A DNA stretch of 64,000 nucleotides from Palsa-1400 sp036501625 (GTDB lineage Bacteria > Verrucomicrobiota > Verrucomicrobiia > Limisphaerales > Palsa-1400). The stretch spans positions 39,885 to 103,884 of the forward strand of contig DASXZY010000072.1 in assembly GCA_036501625.1 (NCBI GenBank). The letters are read 5' to 3'. Positions 49,757 through 58,581 of the stretch are shown here, in pieces (the stretch's first letter is position 1; the number at the start of each line of letters is the position of its first letter). The notes below the pieces were generated by a model. The model had not been told where the DNA came from. It worked only from the letters and a program-made list of their open reading frames with translations, and made no database searches. A program made the position numbers and the translations under genes.

Positions 49757-52700
49757 TTGATCTCGATTCCGCCAGCTTCCAAGCACTCTTCAACCGCGTA
49801 TTCGATCCTGAAACGCGCGCCCAAGGCGAGCGGCTTTATCGAGACGGCAAAGTGATCAATTTCCGCTGCGACGGCGGTGGCGGCCATTGCGAAGCCACCG
49901 CCCAAGTCCTCGGCTCCGCGCCGCAACCGCATCAGGTGGCTTTCAATTGTTCGCAAGTCTCCAAATCAATTTCCATCGGCGGCAGATGCGCTTGTCCGAA
50001 AAAGGATAATTGCCAGCACATCTACGCCGTGTTTCTGGTCACGCGCGATCATTTGGCATCCGGCGGGCGCCAGCTGCCGCCGGTCGAACCGCCGGAGCCA
50101 GTGGAGGCGGCGCCCCCGGTCGCGCCGCTGCCTGTCGAACAGCCGCCGCTGGCAGCCGAGCCGCCGCCCCCTGCGCGTTTGTCCCGCGAGTGGGAGCAAT
50201 GGCTCCGCAGTCTTGACAAAGGCGGGCGGCAGCGAGCTCCCAGCAAAATGGCCGCCAGGCGTCCCGATCCGCTTCGCCGGCTGCTCTACGTTCTCAAGCC
50301 ATCCGCGCGGAGCCGCGGCCTGGCGATTGAATTTCTGGACGCCCATTTCCTGCCCAATGGCACTGTCAAATCAAGGCGTCCGATTCAATTGCTGTCTCTG
50401 TTAGGCCCCGATTCAAGCGGCAGCGCGACGGCCCAGGACCGCGCTTTGTTGCGCCGGATTTTCCTCGAGCAAGCGGAAGGCCCATCCTGCGGCGTGGAAC
50501 TGGACGGAAAAGCGGCCGGGGAGATGCTGGCGGAAATTGTCGGCATGGGAAGATGCTATTGGATGAATTTTCAAAAAAACAGCCGCGCCCTTTCCCTCGG
50601 CGCGCGGCGCCCTGCCATCCCGGTCTGGCGCACGAACGAAAACGGCTGGCAGGAGCCGGCTTTGGAAGTCACTCCGTCCGCGGCCGTGCTGACGCTCGCT
50701 CCTTTGTGGTACATCGATGACAACCAGGCCTGTTGCGGTCCGCTGGAAACGAGCCTGTCCGCCGAGGCCGCCATCGCGTGGCTCTCCGCGCCGGCTTTGT
50801 CCCCGGAAGATTCGTCCGCGCTCTCCCGCGCGCTGCCCGAACGCACCCAGGCCGCCTGGCCTTTGCCGGCGCGCATTGAGATTGAAACGGAGGCTCCCAA
50901 ACCTGTGCCGTGCCTCCGACTGGTCACGACTGTCCGCCCGCAACTCTACACCTACTTCGACGAATCCGATCCTGAGCCATGCCACGTTGCCTATTTGGAT
51001 TTCGATTACAGCGGCTTCCGGATTTCTTTTCAGTGCGGCGATTCCGTCATCGAGAATTTTGCCGAAGGCCGCCTGCACCGGCTGGCGCGCGACGTAAAAG
51101 CCGAGCAGGCCGCCGTGAAGAAATTGGGGAAAATGGGCCTGGCCTCCGCGGAGGACATTTATTTTGTGCGCGATGAACCCGATTTCGTCGGCGCCCTGAC
51201 CTTCGACGAGGATGCCGCCTGGATGGAATTCGTTTTACACGGCGTGCCTGAGTTGCAGGCTAGCGGCTGGCGCATCGAGGTCGATTCAACCTTTGCCTTC
51301 CAGCTCGCCCAGGCCGAGGAATGGTACGCAGACGCCCAGCCCGGCACTGGCATGGATTGGTTCAACGCCGAGATCGGCGTGCAGGTGGATGGCCAGAAGA
51401 TCAATTTGCTGCCGATTCTCCTGGAACACTTCGCGCGCAACCAGGAATTGTTCCGACCGGCCGTGCTGGAGCAGCTTGGCGAAGACGGCCATGTCCTGGT
51501 GCCCTTGCCCGATGGCCGCCGCCTGCCGTTCCCCGCGCCGCGGCTCAAAATGATGCTGGGCGTGCTCATGGACCTCTTTGAACCCCAGGCGCTGGACGGC
51601 AAGGGGCGCTTGCGCATGACCCGGCTGCGCGCGGCGGAGTTGTCCGGCGCCACAGGCGAGGCCGCGTTCCGCTGGCTGGGCGGCGATTCATTGCGCGAAC
51701 TCAACCAAAAACTGCGCGACTTCCGTTCCATCCGCCCCGTCGCGCCGCCGCCCTCGTTGCAGGCCAGCCTGCGCGGCTATCAGCAGGAGGGCCTCAATTG
51801 GCTTCAATTCCTGCGCGAGTACAACCTGGCCGGCATCCTGGCCGATGACATGGGCCTCGGCAAAACCGTGCAGGCCCTGGCCCATTTGCTGGAGGAAAAA
51901 CAGAGCGGCCGCGCCGACCGCCCCAGCCTCGTCGTCGCGCCCACCAGCCTGATGACCAATTGGCGCCAGGAAACGGAGCGATTCGCGCCGGGGCTGAAAC
52001 TGCTGGTCCTTCACGGCCAGGAGCGCAAGCAATACTTCGAGAAGCTCAAGGAATACGATCTCATCATCACCTCATATCCACTCCTGCCGCGCGACGAATC
52101 GTTCCTTGTCAACGAATCGTTCCACGCCGTCATCCTGGACGAAGCGCAATACATCAAAAATCCAAAAACCAAGTACGCCCAGATCGTCTGCCAGTTGCGC
52201 GCGCGCCATCATGTTTGCCTCACCGGCACTCCCATGGAAAATCACCTTGGTGAATTGTGGTCGCAGTTCAATTTCCTTTTGCCCGGTTTCCTTGGCAACG
52301 AACTCCAGTTCCGCCGCCTCTTTCGCACGCCCATCGAAAAGGGCAATGACACTTCCCGGCGGGAACTCCTCGCCCGGCGCATCGGGCCGTTCGTCTTGCG
52401 CCGGCGCAAGGACGACGTGGCCGCGGAACTTCCTCCAAAAACGGAAATCCGCCAAAACGTCGAACTGGCCGGCGCGCAGCGCGACCTTTATGAAACCATC
52501 CGCCTGGCCATGCACGCGCGGGTGCAGGAGGAAGTGCGCAACAAAGGCATGTCGCGCGCGCACATCATCATTCTTGACGCCCTGCTCAAGCTGCGCCAGG
52601 TCTGCTGCGACCCGCGCCTGGTCAAGCTCGAAGCAGCCCGCCGCGTGACCGAATCCGCCAAGCTGGAATTGCTCATGGACCTCGTGCCGGAAATGCTGGC

Positions 52701-53169
52701 AGAAGGGCGCAAAATTCTGCTGTTCTCCCAATTCACTTCGATGCTCGCGCTGATTCAGGCGCAATTGGCCGAAGCCAGCATCCCGCACGTTATTTTGACG
52801 GGCCAAACCACCGACCGCGCCACCCCGGTCCAGCAATTTCAGAACGGCGAAGCCCCGTTGTTCCTCATCAGCCTCAAAGCCGGCGGCACTGGCTTGAACC
52901 TCACTGCGGCCGACACCGTTATCCATTACGATCCCTGGTGGAACCCCGCCGTTGAAACCCAGGCCACCGATCGCGCCCATCGCATCGGCCAGACGAAATC
53001 GGTTTTCGTTTACAAGCTGATGACCGTCGGGACAGTGGAGGAAAAAATCCTCGCCCTGCAAGACCGCAAACGCGGCCTGGTGGAGGGAGTGCTGGACGCC
53101 CATCGCAAAGACACCCCGCAATTGACCGCCGACGATTTGCAGGTTCTCTTCTCGCCCCTAAGCGCCTAA
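49753..53169 (+). CDS. SWIM-domain SNF2-family helicase/ATPase
   Basis: A 1138-aa DNA-dependent ATPase. The N-terminus has a SWIM zinc finger (CACPKKDNCQH, pattern CxC-x5-CxH, about residues 78-88), then a Pro/Ala-rich linker (around 110-140), a long region of unknown fold, and the SNF2 motor from about residue 670: LADDMGLGKTVQAL (Walker A), VILDEAQYIKNPKT (DEAQ box), LTGTPMENHLGELWSQFNFL, LLFSQFTSMLALIQ, SLKAGGTGLNLTAADTVI, ATDRAHRIGQ. It may remodel protein-DNA complexes or aid transcription recycling. Its ATG overlaps the lipA stop. Related proteins occur widely in bacteria without a known role. Confidence 0.9.
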   Translation: MIDLDSASFQALFNRVFDPETRAQGERLYRDGKVINFRCDGGGGHCEATAQVLGSAPQPHQVAFNCSQVSKSISIGGRCACPKKDNCQHIYAVFLVTRDHLASGGRQLPPVEPPEPVEAAPPVAPLPVEQPPLAAEPPPPARLSREWEQWLRSLDKGGRQRAPSKMAARRPDPLRRLLYVLKPSARSRGLAIEFLDAHFLPNGTVKSRRPIQLLSLLGPDSSGSATAQDRALLRRIFLEQAEGPSCGVELDGKAAGEMLAEIVGMGRCYWMNFQKNSRALSLGARRPAIPVWRTNENGWQEPALEVTPSAAVLTLAPLWYIDDNQACCGPLETSLSAEAAIAWLSAPALSPEDSSALSRALPERTQAAWPLPARIEIETEAPKPVPCLRLVTTVRPQLYTYFDESDPEPCHVAYLDFDYSGFRISFQCGDSVIENFAEGRLHRLARDVKAEQAAVKKLGKMGLASAEDIYFVRDEPDFVGALTFDEDAAWMEFVLHGVPELQASGWRIEVDSTFAFQLAQAEEWYADAQPGTGMDWFNAEIGVQVDGQKINLLPILLEHFARNQELFRPAVLEQLGEDGHVLVPLPDGRRLPFPAPRLKMMLGVLMDLFEPQALDGKGRLRMTRLRAAELSGATGEAAFRWLGGDSLRELNQKLRDFRSIRPVAPPPSLQASLRGYQQEGLNWLQFLREYNLAGILADDMGLGKTVQALAHLLEEKQSGRADRPSLVVAPTSLMTNWRQETERFAPGLKLLVLHGQERKQYFEKLKEYDLIITSYPLLPRDESFLVNESFHAVILDEAQYIKNPKTKYAQIVCQLRARHHVCLTGTPMENHLGELWSQFNFLLPGFLGNELQFRRLFRTPIEKGNDTSRRELLARRIGPFVLRRRKDDVAAELPPKTEIRQNVELAGAQRDLYETIRLAMHARVQEEVRNKGMSRAHIIILDALLKLRQVCCDPRLVKLEAARRVTESAKLELLMDLVPEMLAEGRKILLFSQFTSMLALIQAQLAEASIPHVILTGQTTDRATPVQQFQNGEAPLFLISLKAGGTGLNLTAADTVIHYDPWWNPAVETQATDRAHRIGQTKSVFVYKLMTVGTVEEKILALQDRKRGLVEGVLDAHRKDTPQLTADDLQVLFSPLSA

Positions 53170-53290
53170 GTCCCCAACGGACTGAGAGGGGGCGCACTAC
53201 GGAAAAATTCGTAAAGCGCCTGACAGACGATTGGCCGATAACTGTTAGGATATGCTTAAGAAATTCTCAATGAGCTGATCGAGAACTGTT

Positions 53291-53683
53291 ATGTGGATTA
53301 AAAAATCTCTTCCGGAAATGGAAACCGAAACGCGCGGCCGCCGCCTGGGCGCCGGGTTGGCGGTCATCACCACTATTTGCCTGCTCTATGTCTTTGGGCT
53401 GCCCCATGCCCGGTTCAACATCCCCATGATTGCGCGGGCGGCGGTCATCCTCGCGGTAGTGGTCGGCCTTCTGGCGTGGCACAGGCGCGCCCATTGGCGG
53501 CAACTCCATGCGACCGTCCGCGTTTGCGACCAATGCAACGTGGTCAAAGCCGCCGGCGATCAAGCTGCCTGCGTCTGCGGTGGCGCTTTCATTCCCCTGG
53601 GTGAAATGAAGTGGCTGGAAATGCCGCCCATTCAGGAGACTGCGGCTCCGAAAAACCGCCTCCGCCCCGCCCCTGCTGTGTAG
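53291..53683 (+). CDS. Small membrane protein with zinc-ribbon-like motif
   Basis: A 130-aa protein with two hydrophobic segments (LGAGLAVITTICLLYVFGL and IARAAVILAVVVGLLAWH) and a C-terminal soluble part containing CDQCNVVKAAGDQAACVCG, a pattern that could bind zinc. Function unknown. It lies 121 bp after the helicase stop and is followed by a gene-free 160 bp before the PEP-CTERM protein. Confidence 0.55.
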   Translation: MWIKKSLPEMETETRGRRLGAGLAVITTICLLYVFGLPHARFNIPMIARAAVILAVVVGLLAWHRRAHWRQLHATVRVCDQCNVVKAAGDQAACVCGGAFIPLGEMKWLEMPPIQETAAPKNRLRPAPAV

Positions 53684-53798
53684 GACGCCGGAAACCAGGC
53701 AAAACCGCCTTCCATTAACCGTCACAACGGCAGGCACGTGCAAAGATAGCCCCAAAAAACCGGTTGAAGCCTTTGGCCGGAATTGCCTCGAAAATTGC

Positions 53799-53828
53799 TT
53801 GAATATTTTTGCGGGTTGGGTATATATT
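53799..53828 (+). promoter_or_regulatory. Candidate promoter of the PEP-CTERM protein gene
   Basis: TTGAAT (53799-53804) and TATATT (53823-53828) with an 18-bp spacer lie 17 bp before the ATG at 53845, in an A+T-rich stretch. This would give a very short leader and supports the internal ATG rather than a longer start. Confidence 0.35.
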
Positions 53829-53844
53829 TGTTGCTGAGGCGGGC

Positions 53845-54537
53845 ATGAAGTTAAAAATTGGCATTGTTTCGGTTTTAGTGTGCTGTCCAGGTTTGGCATG
53901 GGCGCAGGGCACGTTTGAAAATCTTGATTTTGAAGCGGCTAATTTTGTTCCTTTGCCTTCGTTCGGATTGCTTTCGGTCAAAAACGGGCTGCCCGATTGG
54001 AGTGCTTCCATCGATGGCGCGGCGGCGGCAGGGGTTCTGCTGAATACGTATTCACCCGGCCAGCCGAGCATTGATATTTTCGACAGTCTCCTTCGTCCCT
54101 CTGAGGATCCTGGTGTGATCGCCGGCGATTATACTGTTTGCCTTCAGGCTTACAACGCCGACCAAGGCAACGTATCGATTTGGCAGACCGGGACTCTTCC
54201 GGCGAATGCGGTATCGCTGGAGTTCAGGGCTTGGAATTATCCCTCTGCCAACGGGGATTTTTCTGTCTCCTTCGCCAATAATAATTTGTCGCCGGTGGCG
54301 ATTGGTTCGGGACAATCTTCAACCGGCCAGGATTATACCGATTACAGCGCGAACATTCAGCCTTACGCCGGGCAGACAGGAGCATTGGAATTTACAGCAA
54401 TCGGCGGAAATGGCGCGAACTGGCTTGAATTGGACGACATCAATTTTTCTTCCACGACGCCGGAACCAGGCACGGCTGTTCTGACTTGCCTGGGGGGGAT
54501 GGTGTTTTGGATGTATCGGCGTTTCCGGAGGAACTGA
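53845..54537 (+). CDS. PEP-CTERM-sorted secreted protein
   Basis: A 230-aa exported protein: signal peptide (GIVSVLVCCPGLAWAQ), a beta-rich central domain with FENLDFEAANF near the start, and a C-terminal PEP-CTERM signal, TPEPGTAVLTCLGG, then hydrophobic residues and the basic end YRRFRRN. Proteins of this kind are cut and anchored by an exosortase, which is not encoded here. The body has no domain I can name. The ATG at 53845 fits the signal peptide better than the longer frame from 53809. Confidence 0.8.
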   Translation: MKLKIGIVSVLVCCPGLAWAQGTFENLDFEAANFVPLPSFGLLSVKNGLPDWSASIDGAAAAGVLLNTYSPGQPSIDIFDSLLRPSEDPGVIAGDYTVCLQAYNADQGNVSIWQTGTLPANAVSLEFRAWNYPSANGDFSVSFANNNLSPVAIGSGQSSTGQDYTDYSANIQPYAGQTGALEFTAIGGNGANWLELDDINFSSTTPEPGTAVLTCLGGMVFWMYRRFRRN

Positions 54538-54544
54538 ACCCGCG

Positions 54545-55882
54545 TTACGTGTCCGCGGCGGGGGAGGGGTTTTTCCCGAATTCGTGGACGATGTAGGGGG
54601 CGAATTCTTCATGGAATTGCGGGGGGATGCGGGCGCGGAAACGGGCGCGCTCGCCGGCGTAATCGCGTTCGGTCACTTGGCCGACTTGATGCAGTCGCGC
54701 GATGACAGCGGATTCGCTGTGCGGGACGCGCAGCTCCACAAATTCCCGAATCGGGCGCAACTGCGTGCCTAATTCCTCGATAAGGGCGGGCATGCCGTCG
54801 CCGGTTTGGGCGGAGATGGCGACGGCGTTCGGATATTGCCGCAGATGCTTGTCGAGCGAGCCGTTTCCATCGCACTTGTCGATTTTGTTGAGCGCCATGA
54901 TGGTCGGTTTGCCGTCCGCGCCGATTTCCGCCAGCACGCTGTTGACGGCCGCGATTTGCTCGTCGGCCTGCGGATGGCTGGCATCGACGACATGCAGGAG
55001 CAACTGGGCCTGCACGACTTCCTCCAGCGTGGCCTTGAAAGCCTCGACCAGCCCGTGCGGCAGCTTGCGGATGAAACCGACCGTATCTGTCAAATAGACA
55101 TTTTGATTGGTGGGCAATCGCAGCCGGCGCGTGGCCGGGTCGAGCGTGGCGAATAATTTGTCTTCGGCCAGCGCGTTGGAGCCGGTCAGCGCGTTAAGCA
55201 GGGTCGATTTGCCGGCGTTGGTGTAGCCGACAATGGAGGCCAGCGGCCAAAACTGGCGCTGGCGCCCGTTGCGCTGAGTGGCGCGATGGCGGCGGACGGC
55301 CTGCAAGTCTTCGGTAATCTTTTCAATGCGCTCCTGCACACGGCGGCGGTCGGTTTCCAATTGCGATTCGCCTTCGCCGCCGCGCATGCCGATGCCGCCG
55401 GATTGCCGGGAAAGATGGCCCCAAAACCGGGTCAGGCGCGGGAGCAGATGCTGCAACTGGGCCAGTTCGACCTGCAATTTGCCTTCGCGCGTTCGGGCGC
55501 GCTGGGCGAAAATATCCAGAATGAGAGAGGTGCGGTCCAGCACCTTGCAGCCGAAAACATTTTCCAGGTTGCGGCTTTGGGCGGGGGACAATTCGTCGTC
55601 GAACACGACAGTATCCACCTTGTTCGCGCGGCAATAATCGGCGAACTCGGCCGCCTTGCCGGTGCCGATAAAAGTTCCGGCGACGGGCGTCTCGAGCTTT
55701 TGCGTGCCTTGGCCGACGACTTCGCCGCCGGCAGAGGCCGCCAATTCAGTTAGTTCTTCAAGGTAATCGCGCGTTTTCCAGCTTGAGCCTGATTTGAGTT
55801 CAACGCCGATGAGGAAGACCCGTTCGGTCCGTTTGGTCGTCGAGATGAGAGCTTTCAATCGTTCTTCGTTAGGACAGTGCAA
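54545..55882 (-). CDS. hflX: Ribosome-associated GTPase HflX
   Basis: GTPase that binds the 50S subunit and can split or rescue stalled ribosomes. 445 aa: N-terminal HflX domain (GTFIGTGKAAEFADYC, VVFDDELSPAQSRNLEN, DRTSLILDIFAQRARTREGK), linker with GGIGMRGGEGESQLETDRR, and a GTPase domain with G1 SIVGYTNAGKSTLLNAL, G3 DTVGFI and G4 ALNKID. The start codon appears to be TTG at 55882; no in-frame ATG is closer. It is the last gene of the run beginning at 62952, 34 bp after the hydrolase gene. Confidence 0.95.
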   Translation of the reverse strand: MHCPNEERLKALISTTKRTERVFLIGVELKSGSSWKTRDYLEELTELAASAGGEVVGQGTQKLETPVAGTFIGTGKAAEFADYCRANKVDTVVFDDELSPAQSRNLENVFGCKVLDRTSLILDIFAQRARTREGKLQVELAQLQHLLPRLTRFWGHLSRQSGGIGMRGGEGESQLETDRRRVQERIEKITEDLQAVRRHRATQRNGRQRQFWPLASIVGYTNAGKSTLLNALTGSNALAEDKLFATLDPATRRLRLPTNQNVYLTDTVGFIRKLPHGLVEAFKATLEEVVQAQLLLHVVDASHPQADEQIAAVNSVLAEIGADGKPTIMALNKIDKCDGNGSLDKHLRQYPNAVAISAQTGDGMPALIEELGTQLRPIREFVELRVPHSESAVIARLHQVGQVTERDYAGERARFRARIPPQFHEEFAPYIVHEFGKNPSPAADT

Positions 55883-55916
55883 GATAGCATGTCCGCCGCC
55901 GAATTCCAGCCTGCGG

Positions 55917-56996
55917 TCATTGCGGCTCGGTTTCCTTGAGGAACGCTGTCAAATCCTCTTTCCACAGCACGGCCTTGGTGTGGCTGCCGTGGCCGACCGT
56001 CTGGGAGCTTTCGGGAATGAGAATGGCTCGTCCGTGAGGCACGCGTTTGATCTCGCGCTCAAGGATTCCCTGGTCAGGCGGGTTGATGAGGTCATCCGCC
56101 GAATTGATGGCCAGCAAGGGCGCGGTGATGTGTTCCAAGTCCGGGCCGGGATCGTAATCATGCGAAGCTTCGAACGCGTAAAGCACGTCGTTGGCGTCGT
56201 AGGCCGCTAGGATTTTTTTTGTGGAAGCGTCGAGCGCGGCGTCGGCCTGGCGGAGGGTCGGCGCTTCCTTGTAACGCAGGGCCGCATTTTCGCCCATAAG
56301 ATATAGCATTTCGGCGGCGATGCGAAGGCCGTAGGGCTGGGACTGGTAGTTGCCATCCTGCCAGTCGGGCGCGCCGCGGATTGAGTCAATCGCAACTCTG
56401 CGCCAGGCGCGATTGCGGCCCGAAATTTGGCCGGGCAAACTGGCCAGCGGCATGAGCGCGTCCATGAAATCAGGATGCATTTCGCCCCACAACCACGTGT
56501 GCATTCCGCCCATCGAGGTGCCCATGACCAGGCGCAGGTGGTTCACGTTGAGTCCCTCTACCAGCAGGCGGCGCTGCGCTTCGATCATGTCGCGGTAGCC
56601 GTAATTGGGAAATTTGGCGCGCAAACCGTCGCTGGGTTTGCTGGATTTTCCGTGGCCGATGCCGTCGGGCATGACGACGAAATAGCGGGTAATGTCGAAC
56701 GGCTGGCCGGGGCCAAAAAGTTCGCCCGCGAATTCAGGGCGGAGAAATTGCGCGCCGGTTCCGGTGGTGCCATGCAGGATGAGGATGGCATTCCGAATCC
56801 TGGCTTGGCCATCGCTGCGGGGCGAGCCGAAGGAGCGATAGTGCATTCGCAATTCGGGCAGCGTTTGGCCGGAATTAAAGTGAAAATCGTGGATGACGTA
56901 ATTGCCCTCGGTTGGCCGAGGAAGGTCGGCGGCCTGGGAAACGACCGCCGCCGCCATGAGCGGCAACGCCAATAAAAATTTTATTTTCGCGGTCAT
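55917..56996 (-). CDS. Secreted alpha/beta hydrolase (MetX-like)
   Basis: A 359-aa exported alpha/beta-hydrolase related in sequence to homoserine O-acetyltransferases but with a signal peptide (KFLLALPLMAAAVVSQA), so probably not a methionine enzyme. Nucleophile Ser is in GTSMGGMHTWLWGEMHPD, the Asp in AINSADDLINPP, and the catalytic His in GHGSHTKAVLW. The oxyanion part is LILHGTTGTGAQFL. The substrate is unknown. The ATG at 56996 overlaps the aldehyde dehydrogenase stop (ATGA), so it belongs to the hydroxyproline-type operon. Confidence 0.8.
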   Translation of the reverse strand: MTAKIKFLLALPLMAAAVVSQAADLPRPTEGNYVIHDFHFNSGQTLPELRMHYRSFGSPRSDGQARIRNAILILHGTTGTGAQFLRPEFAGELFGPGQPFDITRYFVVMPDGIGHGKSSKPSDGLRAKFPNYGYRDMIEAQRRLLVEGLNVNHLRLVMGTSMGGMHTWLWGEMHPDFMDALMPLASLPGQISGRNRAWRRVAIDSIRGAPDWQDGNYQSQPYGLRIAAEMLYLMGENAALRYKEAPTLRQADAALDASTKKILAAYDANDVLYAFEASHDYDPGPDLEHITAPLLAINSADDLINPPDQGILEREIKRVPHGRAILIPESSQTVGHGSHTKAVLWKEDLTAFLKETEPQ

Positions 56997-58519
56997 GGCC
57001 GCAGCGAAGGCGGCAGCCGGTGGGGCGCGACGTTGTCGTAGCAATGCAAGGCCGTGAAGCGTTGGATGCTGGCGGGCAGCCCGACGGCAGTGAACCCGGG
57101 ATGGCCGGTCGCGGGGAACGGGCCGCCGTGGTTCATGGCCGGGCTGACGGCCACGCCGGTGGGCATTTTGTCGTTGATTAAACGGCCCACGCGCGCCCGC
57201 AATGGAGGCTCGATGGCCGCATACGTTTTGTCATCCTCGCCGCCGGTGTGCGAATAAATCGTCCCGGTGAGATTGCCAGACATGTGGCGGGCGGCCGCAA
57301 TCATCTCTTCCGCGCCGCGGCAAAAAACAAACAGCGAGACCGGCCCGAAGGCCTCCGTTTGCAGCGCCTCGGCCTGCCGGAGGAAGGCGCTGGCGGAAAC
57401 TTTCAAAATAGTATTGGCAAAGCGGACGGCCGGGCCGGGCATCGGCTCGCCGCCGCAGACGAGTTCCGCGCCGTGCTGGCGCAGCACGCCGACGGATTTG
57501 ACCAGGCCCTCCCGCACGCCGCGGGCGAGCAATACGCCGGGCTGGGCCGCCTCGAATTTTTGGCGGGCGGTCTCGGCGAAGCGCTGCCCCAATTCGCCTT
57601 CCGGAAGCAGGATCAGGCCGGGATTGGTGCAGAACTGGCCGGCGCCGGCGATGCAGGAGCCGAAGAATTCGTCCGCGATGGCGGCGCCGCGTTCGCGCAA
57701 GGCCCCTTCGAGGATGAAGATTGGATTTATGCTGGACATCTCCAGGCAGGCCGGTTTGCCAGCGCGGTCGGCGGCGGCTTTCAATTGCAGGCCGGCTTCC
57801 TTGCTGCCGGTGAACGCAATCGCGCCAGCCAGGGGATGGGCCGCCATCTCCAAGCCGGCTTCGCGCGGCATACGGTAAATCATTTGTATGGTTGACTCAT
57901 GCAGGCCGCAGCTTTTGGCGGTTTCGAACGCGATTTCGGCCAGGATCCGCGTCGTGCCCGGATGGCCGGTATTGGCCTTGGCGATGACGGGATTGCGGGC
58001 GGCGATGGCGGCGGCGAAATCGCCCCCAGAGGCGGAGTTGAAGGCGAACGGAAAATTGTTCGGTCCCATCACGATAACCGGCCCGCCCAGCGGAGCGAAA
58101 ATGGAATAAATTTTCTTCGCTTCGTCACGGACAGGGCGCTCCCAGGAGCCGTCGCGGGCGGCGCGGGCGGCTTGGCGCAATTGGCCGGTCGTGCGCGGCA
58201 ATTCGACATCCTTGAGGCGAGGCGCTTTGGGCAGGCCCGTTTCGGCGTGGGCCATTTCCACCAGTTCCGCCGCGCGTTGTTCGATGCCGGTGGCGCAGGC
58301 TTCGAGAAATCTTGCGATGTTTTCGGGTTTGGCCGCAAACAACGCTTCCGCGGCGGCGGCGCCGGCGTGAAGGGTTTCGAGGACTTCCTCGCGCGGGGAA
58401 ATCGGGTAGTTGGCGGGCAGCATTTCCCCGGTGGAAGGGTTCTCCGCCTGGAAGAAGGACGAGGCCCGGCTCTGGCGCCATTGCCCGGCGATCAGCACTT
58501 TGCTGGCATCGGTTTTCAT
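56993..58519 (-). CDS. Aldehyde dehydrogenase, alpha-ketoglutaric semialdehyde type
   Basis: A 508-aa NAD(P)-dependent aldehyde dehydrogenase resembling 2,5-dioxovalerate dehydrogenases: GPNNFPFAFNSASGGDFAAA, AKANTGHPGTTR, FTGSKEAGLQLKAAADRAGK, catalytic Glu in CLEMSSINPIF, and catalytic Cys in GAGQFCTNPGL. It would oxidise alpha-ketoglutaric semialdehyde to alpha-ketoglutarate, the last step of hydroxyproline (and of some sugar-acid and arabinose) degradation. The epimerase and the DapA-like enzyme of the same operon point to hydroxyproline. Confidence 0.82.
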   Translation of the reverse strand: MKTDASKVLIAGQWRQSRASSFFQAENPSTGEMLPANYPISPREEVLETLHAGAAAAEALFAAKPENIARFLEACATGIEQRAAELVEMAHAETGLPKAPRLKDVELPRTTGQLRQAARAARDGSWERPVRDEAKKIYSIFAPLGGPVIVMGPNNFPFAFNSASGGDFAAAIAARNPVIAKANTGHPGTTRILAEIAFETAKSCGLHESTIQMIYRMPREAGLEMAAHPLAGAIAFTGSKEAGLQLKAAADRAGKPACLEMSSINPIFILEGALRERGAAIADEFFGSCIAGAGQFCTNPGLILLPEGELGQRFAETARQKFEAAQPGVLLARGVREGLVKSVGVLRQHGAELVCGGEPMPGPAVRFANTILKVSASAFLRQAEALQTEAFGPVSLFVFCRGAEEMIAAARHMSGNLTGTIYSHTGGEDDKTYAAIEPPLRARVGRLINDKMPTGVAVSPAMNHGGPFPATGHPGFTAVGLPASIQRFTALHCYDNVAPHRLPPSLRP

Positions 58520-58581
58520 GACTTTGACTTTCTAATTTTGGCCGCGATGACTATAGCGCATGTGGCGCGAAAAACCAGTTT

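Noticed and set aside
48587..49786. Open frame of 399 codons antisense to the glutaredoxin and lipA genes
   Set aside because: Both plus-strand genes have full catalytic motifs and coupled starts; the antisense product has none.
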